Assembly (NCBI GenBank): GCA_028279405.1 | Contig: JANQNU010000079.1 | Location: forward strand, 40,205-104,204 | Length of the DNA stretch: 64,000 nucleotides | Reading direction: 5' to 3' | Source: Phycisphaerae bacterium | GTDB lineage: Bacteria > Planctomycetota > Phycisphaerae > UBA1845 > Fen-1342 | Shown here: piece after piece, positions 1-8,937 of the stretch | Layout of the letters: every line of letters starts with the position of its first letter | Numbering within the stretch: the first letter of the stretch is position 1 | Notes under the pieces: generated by a model | The model's database searches: none | What the model was told of the DNA's origin: nothing | What the model saw: the letters and a program-made list of their open reading frames with translations, nothing else | Position numbers and translations under genes: made by a program

Positions 1-1080
1 AAGTTCATAGGCTGACTGCGTTGCGGCTGCCGCCTCCGACCAGGTGTATTGCGTACGGATGCGGTCGGCGAGGGCATCTTGCGGCCCCGCTGCGATGGCG
101 GCCTCGACGGCCTCGCGGATGCTGCTTGGGTCCGCGGGTTCGGCATACTGCGCGTCGGAGCCGAGGTACTCACGGGTACAGCCGCCGGGTGTGGCGACGA
201 TGGCGCAGCCGCATAGCGCTGCCTCCAGACTGACCAACCCGGGCGTCTCATACCAGCTCACACACGCGTGCACACATGCAGCGTTGTAGTGTTTCCGCAG
301 TTCGGCAGCATCACATGGTGGCGCGAACGTCACACGGTCCGCACCGCGGCGACGACACTTTTCGTAGTAGCGCCGACTGTAGCGGCCGGCCTGCCCGACG
401 AGCGTGAGCGGCACGGCGCTGTCGCGCAACGCCTCGATGAGCGCCAGTTGATTCTTGCGCGGTTCGATGCGACCGACGCACAGTACACCTGTGCGCGGGC
501 CGGCGGCGCCGGCTTCGACGTGGAACAACCCGACATCTGCCGCGTTGGGGACGACGACAGCGGGGCATGCCACGCCGAATGTTCGTTCAATGACTTGCTG
601 TTCCGCGATACTGTTCGGCAGAATCGCACGCACTGTCTCGAGTACCGACCGTCCGGCGCGACGGAACGACAGCATGCGCGATGAGAGCGACAACCGGCGC
701 GGCGCGCGGCCAGCGTGCAGCAATGCACGTTGCATCAGTCGCAGGTTCTCATAACCGCGGCTGCCGATGGTCCGTGCAAGCATTCCCTGGAAGCCGGCGC
801 GCGCGTGGCGGTCAAATTCGTCGGCCGGCCAGTAGATCGTGCTGAGCACGGCCGGCATGCCGGTTTGCCGCAGCCTTCGGCAGATGGGCTCGTTCTCCCA
901 GAGCCGATCGAGGTGGAAAAGGTGCGCCAGATCGAAGCGTGACAGCTCCACCCGGGGATCGCTGGTCAGCGTGACTTGCACGCCGCGGGCGCGGAGCCCG
1001 TCAGCGGTCTTGAGGATCTGTGTCGTATCACCGCCGGTGTGGGTGGTCAGATTGTCCCGGACGAACCAGACAACACGCAT
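1..1080 (-). CDS. GT4-family glycosyltransferase, 3' end cut by the window
   Basis: Reading the minus strand from an ATG at 1080 gives 360 open codons that run off the left edge. The N-terminus (MRVVWFVRDN, then a THTGGDTTQ stretch) looks like the glycine-rich acceptor side of GT-B enzymes. The C-terminal half has the nucleotide-sugar signature of GT4: VGRIEPRKNQ, then a CVSWYETPGLVSLEAALCG block in which the E7-type Glu lies, then ATPGGCTREYLG. The expected role is transfer of a sugar from an activated donor to a glycan or lipid in the cytoplasm. The ATG lies 8 nt after the stop of the antiporter gene, so the two are probably cotranscribed. Family call firm; donor and acceptor unknown. Confidence 0.85.
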   Translation of the reverse strand, partial: MRVVWFVRDNLTTHTGGDTTQILKTADGLRARGVQVTLTSDPRVELSRFDLAHLFHLDRLWENEPICRRLRQTGMPAVLSTIYWPADEFDRHARAGFQGMLARTIGSRGYENLRLMQRALLHAGRAPRRLSLSSRMLSFRRAGRSVLETVRAILPNSIAEQQVIERTFGVACPAVVVPNAADVGLFHVEAGAAGPRTGVLCVGRIEPRKNQLALIEALRDSAVPLTLVGQAGRYSRRYYEKCRRRGADRVTFAPPCDAAELRKHYNAACVHACVSWYETPGLVSLEAALCGCAIVATPGGCTREYLGSDAQYAEPADPSSIREAVEAAIAAGPQDALADRIRTQYTWSEAAAATQSAYEL

Positions 1081-1088
1081 GGCAGGTA

Positions 1089-2969
1089 TCACGCCGGAGC
1101 GGGGTGTATGCCGGCGTCGTCTGGCCGCGCGGATGCGGCATCGGCTTCGCGGGCCACGTCAACGGGCACGGCCGCGATCAGCGTATGTCCCGGCTGCGGT
1201 TGCACCGCGTCCGCAGCCGTCACGATCAGCAGTCGGTTGGTCTTGGTGATGACGAACATCGGCACGGCGTGCTGGTGGTATCGTTCCTGGAACGCGTCGT
1301 AGTTGAATTCCTCAGTCAACGGGGTGGCCTTGATCGTTGCGCCCGATGCAAAGAGCGTCTGGAGTGCGCCGAATGTCGCGGTGGGGGCGAACGCCACGCG
1401 CCCGTGACCGCCCATCGGACTGGACTCGAGCTTCTTCTTCTCCGGTGCCGGCAGGCGGTAGACTTCCTTGCGGCCGAACGCGTGCAGGAAGCGTTGCGCC
1501 GCGAGCGCATTGACCGCATCATTGGGCGTCAGCGCCAGAAGACGGCCGAGCCCGCCGAGGTCGAGGTCGTGCATAGCCGCCTCGCTCAGGACGTTTCCGT
1601 GGTAGGTGTCGAGTCCGGCCATCCGGGCAGCGTGCGTGTTCTGGCGATTGCTGTCGACCAGCAGCACGCGAAACTTCTTGTTCTTGAGGACCTCCGCCAG
1701 CTTCCGTGCCCAGGCGTGCGCTCCCACCAGCAACACACCCTGCGGGTTCGGCGACGTCAGATTCAACCACCGCGCCAGCGGCGCCGCCGTCAGTCCGTAG
1801 ATCGAAACGGTCGCGATGATCACCGCAAACGTGAGCGGCACGAGCTGTTCGGCCTCCTGCAGGCCGCGATGCTCCAGTTCGAGCGCGAAGACCGAGGAGA
1901 CCGCAGCCGCGACGATTCCGCGCGGGGCCATCCAGGCCAGGAAAAGCCGCTCACGCCAGGTGAGCCGCGTGCCGACCGTCGCCGCCCAGACCGACAGCGG
2001 CCGGACCAGCAGAATCAACACCAGCACAAATGCGATCACCGAACCGCTCAGGCCGTGGAAGTCCGCGAACCGGATTCGCGCTGCGAGCAGAATGAACAGA
2101 CTGGAGATCAGCAGGACGCGCAGGTTCTCCTTGAATTCGACGATATGCCGCACGTCCGTCCAGCGCTGGTTCGCAAGAACCAGACCCATCAACGTCACCG
2201 CCAGCAGGCCCGACTCCTCCTGAATCAGGTTGGAGAGTGTGAAGACCGCGATCGCCAGCATCAGAGCGACGCTGGCTTGCAGGAAGTCGGGGATCCAATA
2301 GCGTCGCAGAAGCAACGCCAGCAACCACGCGCCGATCATTCCCAGCGAGCCGCCGAACACCAGCGTGGCGAATATCGCCCATACGGTGTGCAGGAACTCC
2401 GACTCGCCGCCGCTGGCACTGATGAACTCGAACACCAGAACGGCCAGCAGCGCGCCGATCGGGTCGATGACGATTCCTTCCCACTTGAGGATCGGTCCCG
2501 TCGCGCCCGAAGGGCGCACGTGTTGCAACAGCGGTCCGATCACGGTCGGGCCGGTTACGACCAGCACCGCACCGAAAAGCACCGACAACGTAAGACTGAG
2601 GCCGATCAGCCAATGAGCGGCGCCGGTCGCGCCGATCCAGGTGACAAGCGCGCCGACGCTGCAAAGACGGCGCACCACCGTGCCCGCCTCGTGCAACTCG
2701 GAGAACCGTAGCGTCAGACCGCCCTCGAACAGGATCAACGCCACCGAGATCGACACCAACGGCGTCAACACATCCCCGAACAGCGCGTCGCTGTCGATCA
2801 GCCGAAAGTCGCCGAACAGGGGAACGTTGCCTGCCAGGAACCCGCAGATCAGCAGCAGTAGGATCGATGGTGCCCGCAGCCGCCACGCAAGCCATTGGGC
2901 TCCGATACCCAGCACCACGATGCTGGAGAGGCCGATGACCAGCCGATGTGTCTCGATGAACTCGGGCAT
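1089..2969 (-). CDS. CPA1-type Na+(K+)/H+ antiporter with C-terminal RCK/TrkA-N domain
   Basis: About 626 residues from the ATG at 2969. The open frame reaches 3053, but the upstream part is polar and unlike a membrane N-terminus. Residues about 1-400 form many hydrophobic segments typical of NhaP-like antiporters, including ILFEGGLTLRFSEL, TGPTVIGPLLQHVRP and the AWMAPRGIVAAA motif. The C-terminal part has a Rossmann-type RCK segment (GVLLVGAHAWARKLAEV, then LLVDSN and GNVLSE), which in this family senses nucleotides or ions and gates transport. It sits in the inner membrane and exchanges cations for protons. The gene is followed closely by the GT4 gene. The ion selected cannot be told. Confidence 0.9.
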   Translation of the reverse strand: MPEFIETHRLVIGLSSIVVLGIGAQWLAWRLRAPSILLLLICGFLAGNVPLFGDFRLIDSDALFGDVLTPLVSISVALILFEGGLTLRFSELHEAGTVVRRLCSVGALVTWIGATGAAHWLIGLSLTLSVLFGAVLVVTGPTVIGPLLQHVRPSGATGPILKWEGIVIDPIGALLAVLVFEFISASGGESEFLHTVWAIFATLVFGGSLGMIGAWLLALLLRRYWIPDFLQASVALMLAIAVFTLSNLIQEESGLLAVTLMGLVLANQRWTDVRHIVEFKENLRVLLISSLFILLAARIRFADFHGLSGSVIAFVLVLILLVRPLSVWAATVGTRLTWRERLFLAWMAPRGIVAAAVSSVFALELEHRGLQEAEQLVPLTFAVIIATVSIYGLTAAPLARWLNLTSPNPQGVLLVGAHAWARKLAEVLKNKKFRVLLVDSNRQNTHAARMAGLDTYHGNVLSEAAMHDLDLGGLGRLLALTPNDAVNALAAQRFLHAFGRKEVYRLPAPEKKKLESSPMGGHGRVAFAPTATFGALQTLFASGATIKATPLTEEFNYDAFQERYHQHAVPMFVITKTNRLLIVTAADAVQPQPGHTLIAAVPVDVAREADAASARPDDAGIHPAPA

Positions 2970-3097
2970 GCGTGCTGCCTGAATGTGTCCGGTTGGCGAC
3001 CGCGCGGCCGTCCTGCTATTGTAACCTCCCGCAATCATAGGCGCCGCGAGCACTCGTCGCGAGCGCCCTCCACAACAGTCATTTTGAAAGCGAGCCC

Positions 3098-3487
3098 GTG
3101 GTCGAAGGTGTGGTTATCGTGGTCGAACGAGCGGGGCGCCTGCTCGTCATCCAGCGAGCCCCGGAGATCCTGGCCGGCGGCGCGTGGTGTTTCGTCGGCG
3201 GCGCCATCGAGCCCGGTGAAACGCAGCCGGAGGCGGCGATTCGCGAGTTCCGTGAAGAAGTCGACGGCACCATCCGACCCTTGCGCAAGATCTGGCAGTC
3301 CGACCAGCCCACACTTCGGCTCCATTGGTGGCTCGCCGAACTGCTGGACGAATCACTCTCCGCCAATCCGGCTGAAGTCGCCGCGATCCGCTGGTGCACC
3401 CGCGCGGAAATGCGCGCTCTCGACGGCCTGCTCGCGACCAATCGCGAATTCCTCGACCGCTTCCCCGACGACGGGCTGTACCAGTGA
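3098..3487 (+). CDS. Nudix hydrolase
   Basis: A 129-residue protein starting at GTG. It carries a Nudix box at about residues 32-54: GGAIEPGETQPEAAIREF followed by REEVDG. This matches GX5EX7REUXEEXGU except that one spacer residue is Asp, and the metal-binding Glu residues are present. Nudix enzymes hydrolyse nucleoside diphosphates linked to another moiety, for housecleaning or for cofactor and mRNA-cap-like turnover. The protein is short, one domain only, so substrate cannot be predicted. It is transcribed divergently from the antiporter gene across a gap of about 130 nt and has no clear Shine-Dalgarno sequence. Confidence 0.85.
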   Translation: MVEGVVIVVERAGRLLVIQRAPEILAGGAWCFVGGAIEPGETQPEAAIREFREEVDGTIRPLRKIWQSDQPTLRLHWWLAELLDESLSANPAEVAAIRWCTRAEMRALDGLLATNREFLDRFPDDGLYQ

Positions 3488-3542
3488 GGGTCGATTGGCA
3501 ATGCCGTCCAGCGGCACTCCGGTACCCCGACGCGATCGAGCG

Positions 3543-4031
3543 CTATCGATCGTGGAGGTACTCGCGAAGCGTGCGCACGAGCCGGCGCGTGTTCCGTCGG
3601 CCTCCGAAGGCCATGTCGCTCAGACGTCTGACGTTGCCCTGGTAGCGGATCCAGACCCAGTTCAAGAGCCAGTTGTAACCGATGTCTTCGATGCCTCGGC
3701 GTTGAAACGTGCGGGTCGATGACGCGTAGTGGATTGCGACTCGATCGCTCCAGAACTCGACATAGACCCGCCACCCAAACCAGGCTGACTTGATCACCAT
3801 TGTCAGGACCGCGATCGCGACCAACACGATGACGATCGTGGCTTCTCGAATATCGGCGCGCATGAGCATGATCGCGAGCAGGCCGGCTCCCAACACTGCG
3901 TCACGTATCGCACGTGCGCCCGGATAGAACGTCATCACGCGCGGCACATCGGCGTTGTTGGTCCCGCATTCCGGGCAGACATCGCCGGAGTGCGACAGGT
4001 CGTAGTCGCAGCGCCGACACAACGTGCTCAT
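3543..4031 (-). CDS. Zinc-ribbon membrane protein
   Basis: 162 residues. The N-terminus MSTLCRRCDYDLSHSGDVCP then ECG gives a CxxC...CxxC zinc ribbon at residues 5-22. Two hydrophobic segments follow (AVLGAGLLAIMLM and IVIVLVAIAVLTMVI), then a soluble tail with many Trp and Arg (YNWLLNWVWIRYQG). The start codon overlaps the stop of the upstream HD gene as ATGA, so translation is probably coupled. The start is set by this overlap and because the zinc ribbon begins right after it. Two other proteins in the window (19052-19495 and 60948-61427) share the ribbon-plus-membrane plan. Function unknown; such short ribbon proteins are frequent in Planctomycetota. Confidence 0.7.
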   Translation of the reverse strand: MSTLCRRCDYDLSHSGDVCPECGTNNADVPRVMTFYPGARAIRDAVLGAGLLAIMLMRADIREATIVIVLVAIAVLTMVIKSAWFGWRVYVEFWSDRVAIHYASSTRTFQRRGIEDIGYNWLLNWVWIRYQGNVRRLSDMAFGGRRNTRRLVRTLREYLHDR

Positions 4032-4681
4032 GGAGCCGACAGTCGGTTGCGCTCCGCCGCCATGTTCGTCCGGGCCTGCGCTTCCCACCGGATCCGACCG
4101 GTCTCGGTATGAAAGATGGCAGGTCGGGCCAGCATCGTCTCCAGGAATCGAACGCGGTGCGGCACGAACACTTCCCAGGGCACGCGAACCTCCGCGAAGA
4201 TCGCCTCTGCGTAACCCTCGTAGGTCTTCTGATCGCGGCCCAGGATGCTCAAGTCGATGTCACAGAGGAACGCCGCATCCGCCGACCCCGGCGGCTCGCG
4301 GTGTGCCGTCGCTTCAATCAACGCGGCTACGATCTGGCAACGCTCGTCCGCAAGTCCCATGCCTCCGAGCTGCTCGACCGCCAGTCCCGCGCTGCGCGAC
4401 TCGTTGTCGGTCGCCCCGATCTCGTAAATCACGTCGTGAAACCAGATCGCGGCCGCGACAAGTGCGGGATCTCCTGCCTGCTCGCGCAGTGGATCGAAGA
4501 TCGTAAGGCAGTCGTCGATGTGGGCCAGGTTGTGATACGTGCGAACGGGCTCCTCGTACGCGTCGGCGAGCCGGTCGAACGCGCGATCGTCGGCGTCGGT
4601 GACGTGGAGTTGTTCACAGAGCGCGCGCCACTCCGGACGCAATCGGTCGCGCAGTTGGGTTGCGGGCGGGTCGGTGTTCAT
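4028..4681 (-). CDS. HD-superfamily metal-dependent phosphohydrolase
   Basis: 217 residues. It has the signature of the COG4339-type HD family: TYHNLAHIDDCL at about 48-59 and AAIWFHDVIYEIGATDNE at about 77-94, supplying the His and His-Asp metal ligands. A later DIDLSILG motif, common in this family, supplies another Asp. These proteins are predicted phosphohydrolases, though many database entries carry misleading receptor names and the substrate is unknown. The gene ends with ATGA shared with the zinc-ribbon gene at 4031, which implies cotranslation. Start ATG at 4681. Confidence 0.85.
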   Translation of the reverse strand: MNTDPPATQLRDRLRPEWRALCEQLHVTDADDRAFDRLADAYEEPVRTYHNLAHIDDCLTIFDPLREQAGDPALVAAAIWFHDVIYEIGATDNESRSAGLAVEQLGGMGLADERCQIVAALIEATAHREPPGSADAAFLCDIDLSILGRDQKTYEGYAEAIFAEVRVPWEVFVPHRVRFLETMLARPAIFHTETGRIRWEAQARTNMAAERNRLSAP

Positions 4682-4772
4682 GACGAATCCCCATTTCGCG
4701 CAGGCATTGGCCGGCGACCAGCTTCAATGGGGATCGTAGGGCTTGTTCAGATTGTCCGCCAGTGTATCGCGG

Positions 4773-5132
4773 CTACTCGAACACCATGCCGATGCGGTAA
4801 CCGCCGAAGGTATCGGTGCAGTGCACGACCTTCGCGGTGCACCAATCGCCTTCTTCGCAGCTGATGCGAACGCGGACAAGGCTGCCGGCGGGGACTTTCT
4901 GCTTGGTTCGGACGCCGAGGGAGTGCGGGCTCGCGTCATACGCGGTGGCCATCATCGTCTGTCCGTTGAATTCGAGATCGATCGGCTCCATCGAGCACTT
5001 TCGTGCTTCGGCACGTCGCCATTCGCTCTCCACCGGCTGGTCGGAACGCTCGAACAGGATCTCACCCGGGTTGCGCTGGGGTGCCTTGGGCCGTGTCGGC
5101 GGTGCCGGCTTGTGCAGATGCGGCGGCTTCAT
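4773..5132 (-). CDS. PilZ-domain-like protein
   Basis: 119 residues from ATG 5132, chosen because GAGG lies 6 nt upstream; the frame also allows a GTG at 5180. The middle has the PilZ order of motifs: an RRAEAR segment giving RxxxR, then DASPHSLGV in the place of D/NxSxxG, then a beta-rich end (AKVVHCTDTFGGYRIGMVFE) typical of PilZ barrels. In PilZ proteins the first two motifs bind cyclic di-GMP. Here the Gly of the second motif is replaced or shifted, so binding may be lost. Cytoplasmic, no membrane segment. Neighbours give no clue to an output. Confidence 0.7.
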   Translation of the reverse strand: MKPPHLHKPAPPTRPKAPQRNPGEILFERSDQPVESEWRRAEARKCSMEPIDLEFNGQTMMATAYDASPHSLGVRTKQKVPAGSLVRVRISCEEGDWCTAKVVHCTDTFGGYRIGMVFE

Positions 5133-5303
5133 CAACAACCTCGATTCGAGCGGCGCACGGTCCGCGCGGATCCACACCACGACCGTGCCGGTACTCAGTT
5201 ATGCTGATGTATCGTCGCGACAGGCACGCGGGATCAACAACGGCTGGCGCCGTCCGGTAATGACTGTGGGCCGACCAATGGGATGGGTTTTCACGTCATC
5301 TGA

Positions 5304-5723
5304 TTATTCGCCGACCACCTGGACGATGATCTCGCGCGTTCGCGGGCGCGTGTCGAAGTCGATCAACACGATCTGCTGCCAGGTGCCAAGCGCAAGCCGT
5401 CCGTCGATCAGCGGGAGTGACACGGACGGACCCAGCGCACTCGCTCGAACGTGGGAATGCCCGTTGTCGTCGTGCCATGTTTCCTCATGGAGGTAGCGCG
5501 CGTCATCCGGAGCGACGCGGTCGAAAAACGCCTTCAGATCATGGGTCAGCAAGCCCGGTTCGGATTCCGTCGTCGTGATCGACGCGGTCGAGCCAACGAC
5601 CGATATGCAGACGATGCCGTTGCGGAGCCCGATCGTCCGGATCGCATGGGCCACCCGGTCGTTGATATCGAGCACGTGCGTGTGGCCGCGCGTTTCCACC
5701 TCTAGCCGCTCCGTACCGATCAT
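5304..5723 (-). CDS. YjbQ/UPF0047 family protein
   Basis: 139 residues starting MIGTERLEVETRG at 5723; the open frame continues upstream but that part is not family-like. The sequence follows the UPF0047 plan: GLRNGIVCISVVGSTASITT, then EPGLLTHDLKAFFD, then the HNDNGHSH-type metal site seen here as WHDDNGHSHVRAS, then LGTWQQIVLIDFD and RTREIIVQVVG at the end. Members are small trimeric proteins; some have been linked to thiamine phosphate synthesis as a side activity, and the true role is uncertain. Single gene with no obvious operon partner. Confidence 0.9.
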   Translation of the reverse strand: MIGTERLEVETRGHTHVLDINDRVAHAIRTIGLRNGIVCISVVGSTASITTTESEPGLLTHDLKAFFDRVAPDDARYLHEETWHDDNGHSHVRASALGPSVSLPLIDGRLALGTWQQIVLIDFDTRPRTREIIVQVVGE

Positions 5724-5874
5724 CTTTGCCGCTCCGCTTTCTCGACCGCGTTTCACCGCTCCCGGATGATACCGCCCCCGCCGCGCAGCGGTCGAAGGCC
5801 GCGTTCGATCGGACGACTCATTGGAGATCGGGTGCGATGGAGGTGTGGTAACGTCGGGGCAACCAACCGCTGCG

Positions 5875-6981
5875 CTACTCCTCGGACGGCGGCAGCACGA
5901 TTTCGAAAACGGCGCCTCCGTCCTCGGCATTGGATGCCGTGATTGTGCCGTTCATTTCGCCGACGAGGCCGTGCACCACTGCCAGCCCGAGGCCGGCATT
6001 GCGGCCGCAGCCCGGTCCGCCGGCACTCAACTCACCCTTGGTCGTGAAGAACGGCTCGAACAGGTGATCCATGGCTTCAGGCGGGAGTCCCTTGCCGGTG
6101 TCGCGGATCCGCAGCACGACCGTGCCGTCGTCGCGCTGAAAGAGGCGCGCGGCCAGCGTACCGCCAGCCGGCATCGCATCGACGGCGTTGTCGGTGACAT
6201 TCTTCAGGACAATGTGCAGATGCTCGCGCGGTACCGCGCGCATCGGGATCGGCGACCACTCCAGTTGCAGGTCGATATGCTGACTACGCAACCGTTGTTC
6301 GTTCTCGTCGACGAAGTAGAGCAATCCCTCCGTCAGGTCGCAGAGGTCGTGGCTGCGATGGTCCGCCTGCGCGAACGCCAGCAACTGCTGTGAGATCTGC
6401 GCGGCACGGGCGAGCGGTTCTGCCGACCGGCCGAGCGCGCGGCGCATCGCTGACATCGTGTTCATGTTCTGGGCGTACTCGACGCTGGTCGCGATCGAGC
6501 AAAGCATGTTGTTGTAGTGATGCGCGACCGCTCCCGCCAACGCGCCCAGCGACGCCAGGCGCTGCTGCTTTTCAACCGTTCGCTGCAGCTTGGTGCGCTT
6601 CGTGATGTCGCGGAACCAGAGCGATACGCCGCGGACCGAACCATCCTGGTCGACCACAGGCGTGAACCAGACCGCGTACACCAGCTTCTGGCCGCCTTTT
6701 TCGAACTCGAGTTGATATTCGATCGATTCGAGCGTCTCCTGGCAGTTCTTGCGCAGACTCTCGACTGCGCTCCGATGAGATGGCGGAAACAGCTGGGAAA
6801 GCGCAATCCCTGCCGTGCCGACCCGCTCGCGGTCGAACAGCCGAACTGCCGCGGCGTTGCCCGCCACGACCATCCCGCCCGCGTCACAGGCCAGAATCGC
6901 GAACCCGGCGCCCTGAAAAAGGCTCCGCAGATACGCGGCGTCAAGCCCCGACTGAGATGAGCTAGTTGTCCCGGCCGCCAT
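5875..6981 (-). CDS. PAS-domain sensor histidine kinase (NtrB-like core)
   Basis: 368 residues, no membrane segment, so a soluble sensor. PAS domain at about 15-128 (ILACDAGGMVVAGNAAAVRLF ... GVSLWFRDITKR). The dimerisation/phosphoacceptor helix at about 145-165 has GAVAHHYNNML, so His154 is the likely phosphorylated residue. The ATPase part has N-box NVTDNAVDAMP (261-271), G1 DTGKGLP (294-300), F-box FEPFFTTKG and G2 GLGLAVVHGLVG. No receiver domain is fused and no response regulator lies nearby. The start codon overlaps the end of the upstream lipoprotein gene by 20 nt, so the two are probably translated from one message. Confidence 0.92.
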   Translation of the reverse strand: MAAGTTSSSQSGLDAAYLRSLFQGAGFAILACDAGGMVVAGNAAAVRLFDRERVGTAGIALSQLFPPSHRSAVESLRKNCQETLESIEYQLEFEKGGQKLVYAVWFTPVVDQDGSVRGVSLWFRDITKRTKLQRTVEKQQRLASLGALAGAVAHHYNNMLCSIATSVEYAQNMNTMSAMRRALGRSAEPLARAAQISQQLLAFAQADHRSHDLCDLTEGLLYFVDENEQRLRSQHIDLQLEWSPIPMRAVPREHLHIVLKNVTDNAVDAMPAGGTLAARLFQRDDGTVVLRIRDTGKGLPPEAMDHLFEPFFTTKGELSAGGPGCGRNAGLGLAVVHGLVGEMNGTITASNAEDGGAVFEIVLPPSEE

Positions 6982-7924
6982 AATTCACTTCCGGTCGCAG
7001 AAAGACCAGCGAGTCGTACTCCGTGCCCAGAATCTCTTCGGTCAGAAACGCTCCGCCAATGATGCCGTAAACGTCCGAGTCACCTGCCGACGGTCCGAGC
7101 AGAACGATTTGACCGGATTCGATCGGCATCAGAATCCCCGCCTCCGCATACGCTCGACCATCATAGTGCGACTGCTGCAGGAGTCCGTCCGATGTGAACG
7201 CCCATTCGGAACCCTTGAGCCGTTGGCGCACCTCGGGAACCAGTTCGACCAAAACACGTCGCGGACTCTCGGGATCGATCACGTATTGCAACCGCAGCAC
7301 GTTGCGACTCTCGTTCCACGTCGTACCGCTCAGCACACCGTCGGTGGCCACGCTGAAAATCGTCTGGTCGCGCGGCCCGGAATCGAGTTCCAGCCCCAGC
7401 GGGTATCCCGGCGGGATGCGAATCGGCTCGGGATGATTCACCCGTCGGTCTTCGATCGTCTCGAGAATCCCCCGGATCGCCGCCCAATCCTCCACTCGAC
7501 CCAGGCCGATGCGGAAGCCGTTGTCCCGCATACGACCGAGCAACTCGGGATCGATCCGCTCTTCATCATAGTAGTCCCACAGCGCCTGCGTCGCCGAGCG
7601 CTCCGAACGGGGCGTCTGAACGAGCAGGATGTTGAACACGATGTCGAGCGTCAGCTGGCTTGACGACGTCGGGCGCGGCTTTTCGATCAGCTCCACCGCC
7701 GACGCGCCGCTCGACGGTGCGGGATCGGAATCCGTTTTCTGGTCGGTGGTGCCGGGCTCGTCGGGGGAGTTCTGGTCAGTCGGTGTGCGGGGGGAAGATT
7801 CGGCGGGCTTGCGTCCGGTCAATTCGCAGCCCGGACAGAAGACCATCAGTAAGGCGACCGCGCGCCAACAGCCGCGACGCCTCCCGTGACGTTTTCGCTT
7901 GTCGAGTTGCCGAATATGCGTCAC
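6962..7924 (-). CDS. Putative lipoprotein of unknown function
   Basis: 320 residues from a GTG at 7924. The N-terminus is basic (KRKRHGRRR), then hydrophobic (AVALLMVFCPGC), which resembles a lipoprotein signal with Cys33 as the lipidated residue, although the lipobox is loose. A low-complexity Ser/Pro/Thr/Asp linker follows (about 40-75), then a folded domain from about residue 85 (LTLDIVFNILLVQTPRS) with no family I recognise. It contains regions such as VLVELVPEVRQRLKGSEW. The gene overlaps the histidine kinase start, so it may act as the envelope partner of that sensor; this is inference only. Confidence 0.6.
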   Translation of the reverse strand: MTHIRQLDKRKRHGRRRGCWRAVALLMVFCPGCELTGRKPAESSPRTPTDQNSPDEPGTTDQKTDSDPAPSSGASAVELIEKPRPTSSSQLTLDIVFNILLVQTPRSERSATQALWDYYDEERIDPELLGRMRDNGFRIGLGRVEDWAAIRGILETIEDRRVNHPEPIRIPPGYPLGLELDSGPRDQTIFSVATDGVLSGTTWNESRNVLRLQYVIDPESPRRVLVELVPEVRQRLKGSEWAFTSDGLLQQSHYDGRAYAEAGILMPIESGQIVLLGPSAGDSDVYGIIGGAFLTEEILGTEYDSLVFLRPEVNYGGRDN

Positions 7925-8007
7925 CGTCGGATCAACTCACGCCCCCGCTGGATCCCGGTCTCGAAACGATTGCACAAACCATGGATTTTAGCACCGCCGA
8001 ACGCTCA

Positions 8008-8745
8008 TTACCATTGCGCTTCGCCAAACGCTCCCAAAGGGTCGGACTTCTTCGGCTTTTTGCTGATCGTCTTCAGAATGGCGCCCGCCAGCGTCAGGTC
8101 GCCGGGCGTCGTGATCTTGATGTTGCGTTTATCGGCCGTGACGACCGTCACCGGATGGCCGCAGCGCTCGACGATCTGGGCGTCGTCGGTCGGCGGGTCC
8201 GTCGCGTCGAGCTGCGCGTACGCTTCCCGGATCAACTCTTTGCGAAAGACCTGCGGGGTCTGCGCCTCGTAGAGGCCCTCGCGCGGGACGGTTTGGTCGA
8301 TCGCGCCTGAGTCGGCGACCTTCTTGATCGTGCCCGCCAGCGGGGTGGCCAGGATCGCCGCCCCGGATTTCGCCGCTTCCGCAAACACGTCGTCGATCCA
8401 GCTCTCGAGCACACACGGGCGCACGGCATCGTGGATGCAAACGAACTCGGCCTCGTCCGCGACCGCGTCCAGGCCGCGTCGCACCGACTCGAACCGCTCC
8501 TGACCGCCTTCGACCAGCTTGATTCCCATGAACATCAGGTTCGCCGCATACTTCTCCTTGACTACCTCATAGTCCTCGGGAGCGACCGTGAGGATCGTCT
8601 GGCATACGTCCTCGCGGGTCAGAAACAGCTCGATCGACCGAATGAAGATCGGGCGGTTGTCGATCTGTGCGAAGGGCTTCTTGACGTCGCCGCCAAATCG
8701 TTTGCCGGCCCCCGCCGCCGGGATGATGATCGCGTACTTGGCCAT
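8008..8745 (-). CDS. ispD: 2-C-methyl-D-erythritol 4-phosphate cytidylyltransferase
   Basis: 245 residues from ATG 8745, with AGGAGG 6 nt upstream. The N-terminal nucleotide-binding loop reads AIIIPAAGAGKRFGGDVKKP, close to the IspD PAAGxGxRxG...KQ loop, with Lys in place. Later motifs include CIHDAVRPCV and the GLYEAQTPQVFR segment. The enzyme couples CTP and methylerythritol phosphate to form CDP-ME, the third step of the MEP route to isoprenoids. Other MEP genes are not next to it, as is common. Cytoplasmic. A C-terminal tail of about 20 residues (KPKKSDPLGAFGEAQW) extends past the usual end. Confidence 0.93.
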   Translation of the reverse strand: MAKYAIIIPAAGAGKRFGGDVKKPFAQIDNRPIFIRSIELFLTREDVCQTILTVAPEDYEVVKEKYAANLMFMGIKLVEGGQERFESVRRGLDAVADEAEFVCIHDAVRPCVLESWIDDVFAEAAKSGAAILATPLAGTIKKVADSGAIDQTVPREGLYEAQTPQVFRKELIREAYAQLDATDPPTDDAQIVERCGHPVTVVTADKRNIKITTPGDLTLAGAILKTISKKPKKSDPLGAFGEAQW

Positions 8746-8937
8746 GATGCCTCCTGCGGCCGATCCCCTCCCGGGTCGACCGTCAAACGGACCCACCGCC
8801 GGCACCACCGATGCGCCGGTAAATGGGTCCACAAGTCGCTAATCAATGTTATACTAGCGGCTTACGTTGGGGGCGAGGTTTGCCGGCAAACGGGTTTGCA
8901 CACAAACATTCCCAGGCCTAGCGAGAGGATTCGCACG

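Noticed and set aside
1020..2711. Long open frame antisense to the antiporter gene
   Set aside because: It is a by-product of codon bias in GC-rich DNA: composition is Arg/Gln/Asp-rich with no family motif, whereas the minus-strand frame encodes a clear antiporter.
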